Shown here: positions 22,696 to 34,574 of the stretch, one piece after another
Position numbering within the stretch: the stretch's first letter is position 1
Layout: each line of letters opens with the position of its first letter
From: Ichthyophis bannanicus
Taxonomy: Eukaryota; Chordata; Amphibia; Gymnophiona; Ichthyophiidae
DNA: 64,000 bases
Direction of reading: 5' to 3'
Assembly: GCA_033557465.1 (NCBI GenBank)
Contig: CM066031.1
Span: 1,442,866,163-1,442,930,162, forward strand
Position numbers and translations under genes: made by a program
The notes under the pieces: generated by a model
Told to the model about the DNA's origin: nothing
The model's database searches: none
Seen by the model: only the letters and a program-made list of their open reading frames with translations

Positions 22696-23327
22696 AATGT
22701 AAGGATAGAGGCCTAGTGGCCTAGAAACCGTCAGGCACAAAACAGGAAAAATTCCTAAAGAAAAGAAGAAATTTTTTAGTAAAAAGAAAGAAAAGCACCG
22801 GCGGTAACGGTGGCGTCGAGGGAAGGCAGACGCGACCACAAAAAACTAAGAATAAAAAGAAGAATTTTCTGCGGTGACAGGAATACGTCCTGTCGGCTCC
22901 GCGGAAAACTGATGAGAGGGAAGTGAATGGGCGGGAAGGCAGCGCACATGCGTGTGGGATGCTCCCAAAAGCTTTCTTTCTGGACGCTGGGGAGCGTTCC
23001 CGCACAGGCTCCGTCGGTACCGATGTACCCATATGTGAAGACTCATTCCTGCTTGTTCCTTGAGATATGGAGACACCAAATACCAGACTGAAAAGGACCT
23101 TAGCTCACTATACAATTCTAGGGATATGGAATGAAATGTTTACATACAAAACTTTTTGTCTCTTGTCCTTCCTCTGCTTGTTCAACCACCTTTTGCAACC
23201 CAGGACCAAACAATGAATTTCTGCATTATAAATGAGTTTGAGAGAGGGAACTTTAACAATCGCCTGCGGTTCAGATTCTGAAAAGCTCATTCTGTATTAG
23301 ACTGTAAATAATAAATGCATGCTATAC

Positions 23328-23417
23328 CTTTTCCCCTTTTTCTTTTGAAACTACTCGTGCATCTTCCTTGTCACATTTGTTGCCCAACAAAATGATCTCC
23401 ACCTCTTCACCTTCTTT
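23328..23417 (-). CDS. Host exon of a Rab-family small GTPase (G4 box)
   Basis: Read on the minus strand, 90 bases (30 codons, phase 0 at both sides) lie between a tgttactgtgtttag acceptor and a gtatag donor. The peptide begins KEGEEVEIILLGNKCDKEDA and continues RVVSKEKGEK. ILLGNKCD is the guanine-specifying G4 box (NKxD) of Rab GTPases, and V-S-K-E-x-G-E-K directly after it is typical of the Rab8/Rab10/Rab13 group; parts also resemble Rab3. From memory of Rab8, the segment from after IEE to GEK is also 30 residues, so the exon size fits. There are no stops. The exon lies 262 bp beyond the end of DIRS-d and is outside all repeats. Which Rab it is cannot be decided here. No other G-box exon was found in the window. 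Confidence 0.65.
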
Positions 23418-23492
23418 CTAAACACAGTAACACAATATTAGCAGATATGATGAATGCCAAAAAAAAATAACTTTTTACATCTTTATCTGTAA

Positions 23493-23760
23493 GACCTTAG
23501 GAACATAAGAAGTGCTATACACTAGGATAAAACATTGATCCCTGGAATCCAGCCACCTGTCTCTGACAGCAGCCAATCCAGGTCTCTTGGAAGAAAGACC
23601 CAATAGATCTTAAATGAGAGGATCCATTCCTACTGTTCACTCCCAGCAGTTAAGAGGATGCATTCCCCAAACATACCTGATTATGGTTAGTTGATCTATC
23701 CTCCAGAAACTTGTCCAAGCATTTTATTGGTGGTCCTGGAAATTTCCTCCTACTCGTTGG
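23493..23760 (-). mobile_element. CR1 3' end scrap
   Basis: Contains ggaacataagaagtgc near 23501 and cctccagaaacttgtccaag near 23700, both found in the 3' region of the CR1 in DIRS-f (26968 and 27150). No frame remains. Confidence 0.55.
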
Positions 23761-23772
23761 CTTCAGCTCAAC

Positions 23773-24475
23773 TATTTATTTATTTATTTATTTAGTGTTC
23801 TTTTATACCGCACTCTTTTTCATCAGCGCGGTTTACATTAAACAGAAATACTCATTGCAAGCAACAAACTGTGATGAGTTTACATATAACAGGAGAATTC
23901 AACTGGGAATTTAACTTTGGGAAAACTTTGTACATATTTGTAAAAAAATTTTTTTAAAAACTTAGTACGTATTTGTAATGAACCTGTATACTTATGGAGA
24001 CTTTATACATATTTGTGAAAAAACCTATATACAGAGGATAGAATTTCTTAGTTACATCTTGAGTAAATAAGGTATTTGCAATTTTTACTGTGCCTGTTAG
24101 AGGGATGATGATGTGCTTTGGAAATGCAGAATGAAGAGGTGGTGTTTTATGGCTTTTCTGAAATGCTTGAGGTCAGTAATAGCTCTTATGTTGGGGGGTA
24201 GGTTGTTCCAACATCTGGGTGCATAGTATGCAAAGGCCCTGTCAGATGTTGAGTGTTTGCATTTTGTGGTCTCATGTGGTGTAACTAGTGTATTTGCCGC
24301 TGCTGACCTCCTGGATCTGATATTGGGAGTTGGATGGATGAGTTTTGAAATTGATGAAGGAGCTATAGTATTTATCGCTTTAAAGGTCATGAGAAGAGCT
24401 TTATATGCTATTCTGCAGTATATAGGGAGCCAGTGAAGCCAGAGATGGAATTTGGTACCATAAGCCATCATTCAC
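23773..24475 (-). mobile_element. L2-clade LINE, 3' end fragment
   Basis: The minus strand ends in (TAAA)n preceded by a cgcgctgatg / accgc hairpin, as in the other L2 copies. Frame 24097-24471 (124 codons) is open and gives the ORF2 C-terminus: LHWLPIYCRIAYKALLMTFK, then SRRSAAANTLVTP and FAYYAPRCWNNLPPNIRAI. It is 5' truncated to about 0.7 kb. Confidence 0.8.
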
Positions 24476-25730
24476 AACTAGCAGGGATTTCTTTCTCTAT
24501 ATTATATCTTCATCCATTTCACTTAACCCAGGTAATTGCAACAAAAGATCCTCAGCTAGCAGCAGCAGATGCACTAAGGTTTCCAGAATGCTGAAATCAT
24601 GGGCCCTACATTGGCTACTAGGTAACTCTGCTGTGCAATGACTGGGATTCTCTCCTCTCAGGAGCTGTGAACGCTGCCTTGGCAACTTCCCTAACTCTTG
24701 CCGTCCTGGAAGCAGGGTCAACATCTGGCCAGTTTTAATGAAGACAGTCTAGTGGCTGGTATGAATTTTAAAACCAGCAATCTAAGTTACCAGTATTATG
24801 CCAACACTGCCTCCAAATTGACACAGTCTCCTTCTCCTCTAAATCCCCTGCTCTATCCTATTGCATCGACCTTTTCTTTTTGTGCAGATAGGTATCCTAG
24901 GTCCAATCATATAGGCAACAGCAGTGGCAGCAACAAGTTGTGCAGACTCATGAACTGGAGTCTAAGATAGCATGTGCTCTGCCCCCAGGCCCTGCTTCCT
25001 GTACTGAAGCTAGGAAAGGGGGGAGGGGGGATCATGGCAGGGCATGTGCTTGTTCAGTATCTAGCCTATACCCCCCTATACAGCTTATTACCATTGCCTC
25101 TACAGTCAAGCCTAGGACACCCCCCTGTAAGGTGGTCCATGGGGAAAATGGAGATGGGTGAAGAGGGGAGGAGAGGTTGGGCTGCCTCCATGTTTTCATA
25201 ATTTTAGAAAGTTGGCAACCCTACCTGCGAGTACCGAATTTGTCCTGAAAATCAAGTCCAAGGTCCTATGCCATCCAGGCAGTATCCAAACCTTTTTCAT
25301 GCTTTCGAGCACAAGAAAAGGTAGAAGAAAATGAATTGATGAATGCCTGTATTTGAAGGCACAATACCTTTCCAGAAAAAGAAATGGACATTCACCAAAC
25401 TCGACATGCAGGAAAAAAATCGTGAATATCTTGGACGAATTTGAAAAAACAAACACTGGATCAGTATATTCAGAGAACTGAGCATCCAAAAAATAATTCC
25501 CCATTGCTTTCTTTGAGACACCTGTAGAAACTATTAGAAAGCTAACCAGCATTTCTTTACAAACACTCTTCCTTTCACCCCTCCAGCACTCTTCCACACA
25601 GCAACACAGGCAGAGACAGGAAAAAAACAACTGAAGCAACTGGGGATAGATGGCATTAAAAGGTGCTGTCAGAAGACACCTTCCAAACATTTCCACACAC
25701 CATTTCTATGCCCATACTGCTATAGCCATA
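24476..25730. other. Intergenic or intronic stretch, nothing recognised
   Basis: No RT, recombinase, transposase or RNA gene was recognised. A 166-codon minus frame at 25196-25696 is Cys/Phe/Leu-rich with no conserved look and is probably chance. GC-rich purine tracts lie near 25015-25035. Confidence 0.4.
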
Positions 25731-25970
25731 CCCCACACACAGCCACCCTAACTTTCTTGATAAAAACAACTCTAATTCCCAAATCCACATACCCACACAT
25801 GTACACCCACCCAAACTCCCCATTAACCACCACTCACCTACTACACATATCTACACCTCCCCATTCAGCACACTCAAACTCCATGCACCCTCACACACTA
25901 CTATCACCACTCTCATACCCCTCCCCTATGAATGTCCACTCCAATTCCCCAAGCATCCACCACATGCAGA
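25731..25970. repeat. CA-rich simple tract, left flank of DIRS-f
   Basis: Low-complexity C/A/T sequence with many acac, ccaca and tccac words and almost no G. The same kind of tract resumes at 34575 right after DIRS-f, so DIRS-f appears to have inserted in it. Confidence 0.7.
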
Positions 25971-26419
25971 AGGTGACATTTTACTTACCAGATAAATGTC
26001 CTTTTCTTGAGTCCTGCTAGAGCAGTCCAGACAAGTTGGTTGTGTTCCTCTACCAGCAGATTGGTGGAGACAAAGAACCAATGAAAAGTCTAGGTTTCAG
26101 TAACATCACTCCTATGCCTCTATCCACCAGAGAGTCTTCAGTATCCGTCCCAAAGCATATGCAAGAAACATGTCAAGCCTCACATAACCTCAATGTGGGC
26201 AACAATGAGAGATCAAACAGAAGAGAACTATGCATAGGAAAGCAAAAATAGAAGACCATCCATTGAATATGGGCCTGCAGATCCAAGCATATAAATCATA
26301 GTGGACCAGAATCACAAAGTTCTAGAGGCAGACCCTGGACTGGTCTAGCAGGACTCAAGGTAAGTAAAATGCCACCTTACATACTGCCCTTCTAGACTGG
26401 TCCAGACAAGTGGGACGAA

Positions 26420-26950
26420 CCAAAGCTATGCCTCCACTGGGTAGTAAAGAAGACACAGCAACTTGCAAAACCTTGGAGCCAAGGACATGTCCACCTGTGT
26501 GTGGACATCCAAACAGTAATGCCTGACAAAAGTGGAAGGTGATGACACGCTGCCATCTGACAAATGTCTGCAGGGGCTACCGAGCTTCGCTTCTCCATGA
26601 AGACACTTGCACTTGGGTAGACTAGCATGCAAACCCTCCAAAACCATCCAGTTCTGCAACACATATAAGCCGAGGCAATGGCCTCCTTAATCTAGCGCGA
26701 CAAGGTAGACTTAGCTGCCGTGTCACCTTTGCATGGGCCAGAAAACAGCACAAATGGATGGTCTGACTTATGAAAAGAATTCGTAACAGCCAAGCACTGT
26801 AGAAGCACCCTCCAGACAGTCACAAGGCAAAGATCTTTATCCTTCCCCCAACTCTGCCCCTTAGAGCAGTAGGGCAGGCAAACCACCTTGTTCACCTGAA
26901 AGATAAGAAGAAAGGCAGAGGCCAAACGAAAACTGCCTCCTCAGAAAAAG
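26420..26950 (-). pseudogene. DIRS-f tyrosine recombinase, C-terminal remnant
   Basis: Frame 26692-26925 gives FQVNKVVCLPYCSKGQSWGK and FHKSDHPFVLFSGPCKGDTA. Frame 26392-26664 gives APADICQMAACHH and an HYCLD-like Tyr box (HYCLDVHTQVDM in the neighbouring frame). The nearest relatives here are the recombinases of DIRS-c and DIRS-j. The Arg-I region is absent, so it is dead. Confidence 0.65.
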
Positions 26951-27126
26951 AGGTAAGGATCTTAAGAACATAAGATATGCCATAATGGGTCAGACCAAGG
27001 TCCATCAAGCCTAGTATCCTGTTTCCAACAGTGGCAATCTAGGTCATAAGTACCTAGCAGTCTCCACAAAAGACACAGGTTCCTCAATGTTTGTATTCGG
27101 TCAAGCAGTGATATCCTGGGTCCCTT

Positions 27127-29993
27127 TTAATAATGGTTTATGGACCTTTCCTCCAGGAACTTGTCCAAACCTTTTTTAAACCCAGCTACACTAACAGCTT
27201 TTACTACATCCTCCGGTAACAAATTCCAGAGTTTGATTACACATTGAGTGAAAAAATATTTTCTCTTATTAGTCTTAAAAAGGTTACCCTGTAGCTTCAA
27301 TGAATGTCCCCATGTCGTTTTATAGTCTGATGACGTAAACAATCAAAGTTTACCTGTTACACTCCATTCATTAATTTATAGACCTCTATCATATCTCCCC
27401 CTCAGCCGTCTCTTTTCCAGGTTGAAGAGCCCTAACCTTTTAAGCCTCTCTTCATAGGAGTATCTTTCCATCCCCTTTAGCATTTTGGTGGCTCTTCTCT
27501 GTACCTTTTCTAATAATGCTATATCCTTTTTAAGATACGGCGACCAGAATTGCACACAATATTCAAGATGCAGTCTCACCATGGAACGATACAGAGGCAT
27601 TATCCTTTGTTTTGTTTTCCATTCCTTTCCTTATGATACCTAGCATTCTATTTGCTCTCTTGGCCGCTGCTGCACTCTGGCTGGAGGGTTTTAACATGTT
27701 ATCCACGATGACGCCTAAATCTTTTTCCTGTGTGGTGGTTCCTAATGTGGAACCTTGCATTGTATAACCAAAGTTTGGGTTGTTCTTTCCTAGGTGTATA
27801 ACTTTGCACTTGTCCACATGAAATTTCATCTGCCATTTGGATGCCGTGTCTTCCAAATTTATCAAGATCCTCTTGCAATTTTCCACAATCTTCTTGGGTT
27901 TTAACAACTTTAAATAGTTTTGTCTCATCTGCAAATTTGATAACCTCAGTCGTTATTCCGTTTTCCAGGTCATTTATGAATATGTCAAAAAGCAGCGCAC
28001 CCAGCACAGATCCCTGCGGTACTCCACTATTCACCTTTTTCCACTGGGGAAATTGGCCATTTAGCCCTACCCTCTGTTTTCTATCTTTTAACCAGTTCCT
28101 GATCCACGATAGTACACTGCCTCCTATCCCATGACTTTTTAGTTTTGCCAAAAGTCTCTTATGAGGGATCTTGTCAAAGGCTTTCTGAAAGTCCAAATAC
28201 ACTATAACAACCAACTCACTTTGTCTACCTGTTTATTCACACCTTCAAAAAAAACATAACAGATTAGTAAGACAAGATCTTTCTTGTCTAAAGCCATGTT
28301 GGCTGTTTCCCATTAAGTCATGACTATCTACATGTTCACTAATTTTGTTCTTTATGATGGTTTCTACCATTTTTCCCGGTACTGACGTCAGGCTCACCGG
28401 TCTGTAGTTTCCCGGATCACCCCTTGAACCCTTTTAAAAAATTGGCGTTACATTGACGATTCTCCAATCTTCAGGAATTACAGATGATTTTAATGATAGT
28501 TCACATATTACTAATAGCAAGTCTGCAATCTCATATTTCATTTCTTTCAACACCCTTGGATGTATACCATCCGGTCCAGGTGATTTTGCTACTCTTCAGT
28601 TTATCAAATAGTTGTAAAACATCTTCCTGGTGTATCGATATTTCTTTCAATTCTTCCGTAGTGTCATATTTAAATACCAGTCATGGGTAACATCCCTACA
28701 TCTCCCTCAGTAAAGACCAAAGCAAAGAATTCATTCAGTCTCTCCGCTATAGCCTTGTCCCCTCTTACTGCCCCTTTTACGCCTCTATCATCTAATGGTC
28801 CAATTGATACTCTCACAGATTTGCTTTTAACTTATCAGTGCTTGTGCCGTTTCCAGTTTTCGTCATTTGGCTCTTTTTTCCATTTCCTGAATGATGCTTT
28901 TTTTGGCAACACATCTCTGACCTCACCTTTAAACCATGCTGGCAGTTTTTTGGACTTCCTTCCACTTTTCTTAAAACGTGGAATACAGCTGGTCTGGGCT
29001 TCCAAGATAGTAGTTTTAAACAACACCCGAGCTTGATGTAAGTCTTTAACCTTTGCAACTGCTCCTTTTAGTTTTTTCTTAACTATTTTCCTCATTTTAT
29101 CAGTCTCCTTTTCGAAAGTTAAAAGGTAGTACTGTGGATTTCCTTAAAATCCCTCCTCCATTAATTAAATCAAACGCGATCATGCTATGATCACTATTGC
29201 CAAGTGGCCCCAACACCCTTATCTCTTGTACCAGATCTGGTGTTCCACTAAGTCCAAAATGGCTTTCCCTCTAGTCGGTTCATGAACCAGCTGCTCCCAG
29301 AAGCAGTCATTTATTTCATCTAGAAACCTTTATCTCCCTAGCATGTCCTGCCGTGACACTGACCCAGTCAATACCGGGGTAATTGAAATCACCCATTATT
29401 ATTACTGTTCTGTAACTTTTGTTAGCTTCCCTGATTTCTTTGAGCATTTCATCATCCATTTACTCATTCTGGCCAGGCCGTTGATAGTACAACCCCACTG
29501 CCATCGCCTTCTCCTTTTTACATGGAATTTCAATCCATAGAGATTCTACAGCGAATTTTGTTTCCTGCAAAACTTCAATCCTTTGTGATTCGATGCCCTC
29601 TCTAACACAGAGTGCAACCCCTCCACCAATTTGATCAGCTCTATCATTATGATGTAGTATATACTCAGGTATCACAGTGTCCCACTGGTTGTCCTTCCAC
29701 CATGTCTCTAAGATATAAATCATATCTAACTTCTCATTTAGTGCTATATATTCTAACTCTCCCATCTTATTTTTTAGACTTCTAGCATTTGCATACAAGC
29801 ATTTTAGAGACTGTATTTTATTCATATTAATTTGGTTATCGGTAGGCAAGGGTAATTTGGAATCTTTAAGCTCTGTCTGCTCCATACTCAAGGGCATTTG
29901 GGCTACCTTTGTCTTTATTGGAACCTCTCTGCTGATGTGCCCTAACTTCATTTTTTTGGTAGTATCCTTCAAGGATACATTGTTCTGAACCAT
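27127..29993 (-). pseudogene. CR1 ORF2: endonuclease and reverse transcriptase, broken
   Basis: The 5' part (29460-29993) is an apurinic-type endonuclease: CLYANARSLKNKMGELEYIA, DMIYILETWW, GGGVALCVREGI and a YYQRPG block. RT motifs follow at 27699-28214: VYLDFQKAFDKIPHKRLLAK, SGVPQGSVLGALLFDIFIND and FADETKLF, where the expected FADDTKLF has Glu for the second Asp. Then come KCKVIHLGKNNP and EKDLGVIVDN (27563-27934), [20 protein letters not shown] (27376-27600) and the C-terminal WNLLPEDVVKA (27127-27342). The frame is broken several times. Confidence 0.85.
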
Positions 29994-30112
29994 GCGCTCT
30001 TGGGCAACTGTCGGCTCACCCCTATTATCTAGTTTAAAAGCTGCTCTCTCTCCTTTGTAAAGGTTAACGCTAGCAGCCTGGTTCCATCCCAGTTAAGGTG
30101 AAGCCCATCCCT

Positions 30113-30781
30113 TCAGAAGAGCCCCTCCTTTCCCCAGAATATTCCCCAGTTCCTAACAAATCCAAAACCCTCATCCTTGCACCATTGTCTCATCCACGCA
30201 TTGAGACTCCGGAGCTCTGCCTGCCTTTTGAGTCCTGCGTGTGGAACGGGAAGCATTTCGGAGAATGCTACCCTGGAAGTTTTGGATTTCAACTTCCTAC
30301 CTAAAAGCCTAAATTTAGCCTCCAGAACCTTCCTACCACATTTTCCTATGTCATTGGTACCGACATGCACCAAGACAGCAGACTCCACCCCAGCACCATC
30401 TAAGACCTTGTCTAGGTGGTGCGTGAGGTCCGCTACCTTCGTACCAGGCAGGCATGTTACCAAGTGATCCTCACGTCCACCAGCCACCCAGCTATCTACA
30501 TGCCTAATGATTGAATCACCAACTATAACCGCTGTCCTAATCCTTCCCTCATGGGTACATGGCCCTGGAGAAACGTCCTCGGTGCGAGAGGGTTTTACAT
30601 CACCTGGAGGACAAGTCCTAGCTATAGGATCACTTCCTGCCACACCAGAGTGATGCTCTCCTGTCACGTGACCTCTCTCCTTCATGGCAACAGGGATGCT
30701 GCCAGACTGGAGGTGGGACTTCAGGATTATATCCCTGTAGGTCTCGTCTATGTACCTCTCTGTCTTCCTTATGTCTTCCAA
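30113..30781 (-). pseudogene. CR1 ORF1 with SGNH-esterase-like domain, 5' part cut
   Basis: The frame is open for 222 codons. AVIVGDSIIRHVDSW has the GDS nucleophile block, and VLVHVGTNDIGKCGRK has the G-x-N-D block of SGNH/GDSL hydrolases. ORF1 proteins of vertebrate CR1 elements are known to carry such an esterase domain. FSEMLPV follows, then RSLNAWMRQWCKDEGFGFV. The upstream part of ORF1 seems truncated at the insertion border. A short untranslated stretch separates it from ORF2. Confidence 0.75.
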
Positions 30782-30872
30782 GTCTGCTACTCTTGCCTCC
30801 AGACATCGGACTCGTTCCCTGAGAGTAAAGAGCTCACCAAATGGGAGAAAATCATTAGATCCATCTCAGGGT

Positions 30873-32400
30873 GACCCCAGCAGAATCAACTGAAATACCT
30901 TCTGACTCAACTCCCACTCTCCTGAATCCAGAGAGTGACGGCTGAGAAAGTCCACTTCTACATTGTCCACCCCAGCAATGTGCTGAATCGATAAAACTAG
31001 GAGGTTCTCTGCCCAGGCAAACAGGAGAGCCATCTCCAGGGCTACCTTGGCACTCTGTGCCTCCTTTGCCGATTGACATAAGCCACCGGCGTGGCAATGT
31101 CCGAAAACACTAACTGCCTGGCCCCTCGATCAGGGACAGGAAATGCAGAACAGCCCACTTGATGGCCCTTGCCTCAAGGCAACTGATGGACCACATAGAT
31201 TCCCTGCAGTTCTAAAAGGCCATTTACTATTCAGGCTGGGCAGTGGGCTCCCCAGCCCAAGAGACTGACATCCATCATCAGAAGATCCCATGAAAAATCA
31301 TCCAGCAGGAAGGCCCTTCCTCAGATGACAGGGCTGCTATCAGCACCACAGGCTAGCCTTCACCATCATCAGTAGTGGGAGCCCGAGCTGAGCACTTGGG
31401 ACTACCGAGTCAGCAAGGACCACTGAAGCAGCCCGCATGTGAGCACGCACCAACAGCACCATTTTGATTGTCACCGCCATCAATCCGAGGCGCTGAAGAG
31501 AATCATGGACTTTGCAAGCCTGTTGTGAACAGAACAGAGCCAGGCAATCCAACAGCCTTTTGACTCTCTCCTCTGGCAAGAAGACTGCCCACTCTATTAT
31601 CGAAACCTGCTCCCGGGAACTCCAGGGACTGAAGTCATCAATTGGCTCTTTCCCGAAATGATCACCCAGCCATAGTTTCCCAAAAGGACACCACTCGGGT
31701 CGCTACCCGAGATACCTCTGAAGGAGACCGGACTCGGATGAGCCAGTTGTCCAGATATGAGAGCACACAAATTCCTTGGTGCCATAGTGCCACAGCCACC
31801 ACCATGACCGATAACATCTTTGGGGCAGTGAAGAGTCTGAATTAGAAGGTGGCAAACTGAAAGAGAAAGCCAAGCAGGACTTGGGAAATGAAAATACGCT
31901 GTGCTGGAATCACCGATCGCAAAGTTTCAATCCAAAGTGAAGGCCGTGCCAGTGTGCATTGACACCCTTGAGGTCCTGAATGGGCCAAAATGATCAATTC
32001 TTATCGCTTTTTTTTTCCTTTTGTTTTGTTGGGATCATGAAATAGGTGAAGTATCTGCCCTTGCCCTGATAGTTCGCAGGAATGGGCACCTCTGCTGACA
32101 GAAGCAGCAACTTGCTCAATGTGATTCAAACAGCTGTCCTTTGTTTATGGACCCACAGGGGGAGATAATGAACACGTGCAAGATCGGCTCTTGGCATTAC
32201 ATAACATATTTGTACTGAATGGTGTCTAGCACCCAGCAATCCTTGGTGAGCTGGGCTAATCCCTGAGAGAAGAAGCAAAGCCTGCCCCCAGCTGGAGGAA
32301 CCAGGGAAGGGGTCCCCAAACCTTCATCAGGCAACCCGGGAAGGATCTCCTCTAGAGGGGACAGAGTCCCTGGGCCCACGCACTCCTAAAAAGGGCTGAA
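30873..32400 (-). pseudogene. DIRS-f RT-RNase H remnant
   Basis: A FLSRHSLDSGEWELS block near 30930 is the DKLSR/RHSLD end of RNase H. An RT active site reads SYLDNWLIR near 31740-31765. Frame 31340-31579 matches the connection region. Motifs are scattered over three frames with many stops. The Asn in YLDN agrees with DIRS-c. Confidence 0.55.
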
Positions 32401-34574
32401 AATAAGCCCGAATCTGGGAGCAGAGGTGAAGAAGTATTTCCAGACCAGTAGAGATGGGAGTTCTGAGACCCCCGGAGAGTCCAACCAGCAAGTCCTGTGG
32501 GGAGCAGATGGAGGCTGACAACAAAGGGTTCCTGCTCACTTCACAGGCCCCTTGATCAGAAGGCGGTAAGGATTTGTCTCACCCAAGTCTTTCACCATTT
32601 ACTCCAAAATGCCCCAGTGGGCTAACCAAGCTTTGGGAGATATGTCTGTGCCCAGTATCAGAACCAAATCGAACACCATGTCACAGTTGACAGGGCACTA
32701 TCCCTGGCCGCTAGACATACCAGGTTGTACAAGACATCAGAAAGGAAGTCCACAACAGACTCCACAAGAAGGGTAGTACCATCCGGTGGGAGACTGAATC
32801 CACTGGAGCAGGGATTGAAATGTCAGGCCTGCACAGACCACCAATTGAAGAGCAACAGCTGCTTATATATCCTTAGTCCCTTAGGCAGGGAGTCGGGAGA
32901 ACCCCACTCCAACCAGATACCTTGATCACCTCCAGAAGTGGAAAGAATGTAGTGGATTTTCACCCCTTGTGAGGAGTGGATGAACCTTTGGCCCCTGCTC
33001 CCTATCTGGAGCATCCACCATGTCCCAAGGTGGGTAAAATCCTGATCATCAACACCGACAGTTCCCCCTTCTGGTGCAGGCGAATAAAAACAGCCTCTTC
33101 ATAAGTCTCTGAAGGCAAAAGCAGAGCCCAAGTTGCAGACCAGATCTCAGACAGGCCCAGATGTTCCATATCTCTAGGAGGTGACCTTCACCGGGGATGC
33201 TTAGCCAGAGGCACTGAAAACAAGACTTCCACTCTCAGCCTGCCACTCATGAGATCGCGCTCAGGGGCACTCAGAGGCTGCAGGGTCTGAATTTCCATAC
33301 CAAAAAGACCAGGCCTGTAGTCAAAAGGAACAGAGTTCCAGGGAGGACAATCTAGGTTCCAGAAGCTCTCCTCTCGGGGATGACCCCCCTCCAACAGGGA
33401 CATAGCTACTGCCCAACACCTAGAGGAAGGGGGGGGGGTCAACAGCACAGCTGCTGGAACGTCTGGCTGGCTAGTCAACCTTACCAACAGCGCCATCCAC
33501 CACCTCCTGCCCTGGAGCAGGCAAGGCTAGACCAACTGCATTCCCCTGCTGAGAGAGGGAAAATGGGTTCTCCAGGGACGATTCAGAAGCTCCCATGCCA
33601 GAAGGCATACCTCAACTTGCCACAGGTCAAACAATATTTCCTGGAAGAGGACAAAGAGTTAAGGCAAGTGCAATGGCAGCACACAGTAAGGCCGCGGTGG
33701 CTGTAAGGCATGCAATAACAGCACTTGTACAGGAACACGCGAAATGAGTGCTTGGGTAGAAACGTGCACTGGAGCTGCTCGGATAGTACACGTGATAAGA
33801 CCCCATGACCGCCAGGCACACAATAGTAAAAAACACTAGTAATGCGTGCAGAAAATGGCAGGAAAAATCCACACCATGCCAACGGTCACCAGCAGTCCAT
33901 CCCAAATTGCACTCGCGATGGACAAAATTGGGAGCCGCAAACAAGGACAATGACTAGGTCAAGCCTTGGTACTCACCCCACTGAATGCCTCAGGGAGAAA
34001 TCTATGCAGGGCTCAGCTCTACTCACCTGAAACTGCTTTTCTGGCTTCACAGAGACTGCATTTAAGGTGGCTGGTAGGCAAATTCCTCTGAGAGTCTTCT
34101 GCAATTTTTGGGAGAGAGTGGGGGAGGGGGAGACAGAGGAGGAGGAGGAGAGAGAGGGCACTGAGGTTATGTGAGACTGCTGAACTCTTCCAGTCCTTCC
34201 AATTTTCTGACTGCTCAACAGAATCTTAGGATAAAAAGTGCGGAACTGAACCAATTTTCCCTCCTTCTACGGCTACTAAAGACTGCAGTCTAGTGGAGCC
34301 TCCCACGTCGCGCTCAAGGGAGTCATTCCCAAGTGTTTAAATCAATCTTTTCCTTTCTGTTATTCAGATTTTCTTCAGAGTAGAGAAAATTCATCCACCA
34401 TCTGATGGAGACAAAGAAATACTGAAGAGCCCTCTAGTGGCTGAGGGGCTAGATGCATGGGAGTGATGTCATTGAAACCTGAACTTTTCATTGTTTGTCT
34501 CCATCAATCTGCTGGTAAGGGAACACAATCCACTTGTTTGGAATAGTCTAGCAGGATTATATGGAATCCTACAT

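Larger units (their letters stand above)
9303..23066 (-). mobile_element. DIRS-d, group I DIRS retrotransposon interrupted by two insertions
   Basis: The left terminus agcacagttacttacctg (9303) and right terminus (ctcattcctgcttg.. gagat, to 23066) match the 3' and 5' ends defined by DIRS-h. Private sequence in both terminal repeats ties the two ends to one element: a cattcacttcc block and CATGCG occur in both (about 9430-9475 and 22915-22955) but not in DIRS-e. Inside are a decayed YR (about 9700-10400, FHL block still visible at 10083-10280), an LTR-like insertion, an RNase H remnant (about 12560-12740), the nested DIRS-e, and a long gag region. Native length without insertions is about 4.9 kb. 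Confidence 0.8.
26962..30872 (-). mobile_element. CR1 LINE, nearly full length, in DIRS-f
   Basis: The minus strand carries ORF1 with an esterase-like domain, ORF2 with endonuclease and RT, and a 3' end of the type ..ccattatggcatatcttatg ttctt. At 3.9 kb it is long for a CR1 copy. The 5' end is inside ORF1 at the border with the DIRS-f RNase H remnant near 30872. Several stops and frame breaks are present. Confidence 0.85.
25971..34563 (-). mobile_element. DIRS-f, old group III DIRS retrotransposon with a CR1 inside
   Basis: The left end (aaggtgacattttacttacc) and right end (cttgtttggaatagtctagc) carry the same terminal block as DIRS-c in opposite orientations, including gagtcctgctag and a ctggtgg/caccag repeat. 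The internal complementary region is at about 26335-26420. On the minus strand there are gag-region remnants (about 32400-34000), RT with YLDNW (about 31745), RNase H remnant, CR1, then the C-terminal half of YR. The N-terminal half of YR is missing next to the CR1. Heavily decayed. Confidence 0.75.

Noticed and set aside
23108..23290. Possible next exon of the Rab gene
   Set aside because: An acceptor-like tacag precedes it, but the peptide lacks the SAK box and the rest of the Rab C-terminus.
25196..25696. 166-codon minus frame in the repeat-poor stretch
   Set aside because: Cys/Phe-rich with no domain, no splice signals of note and no conserved-looking blocks.
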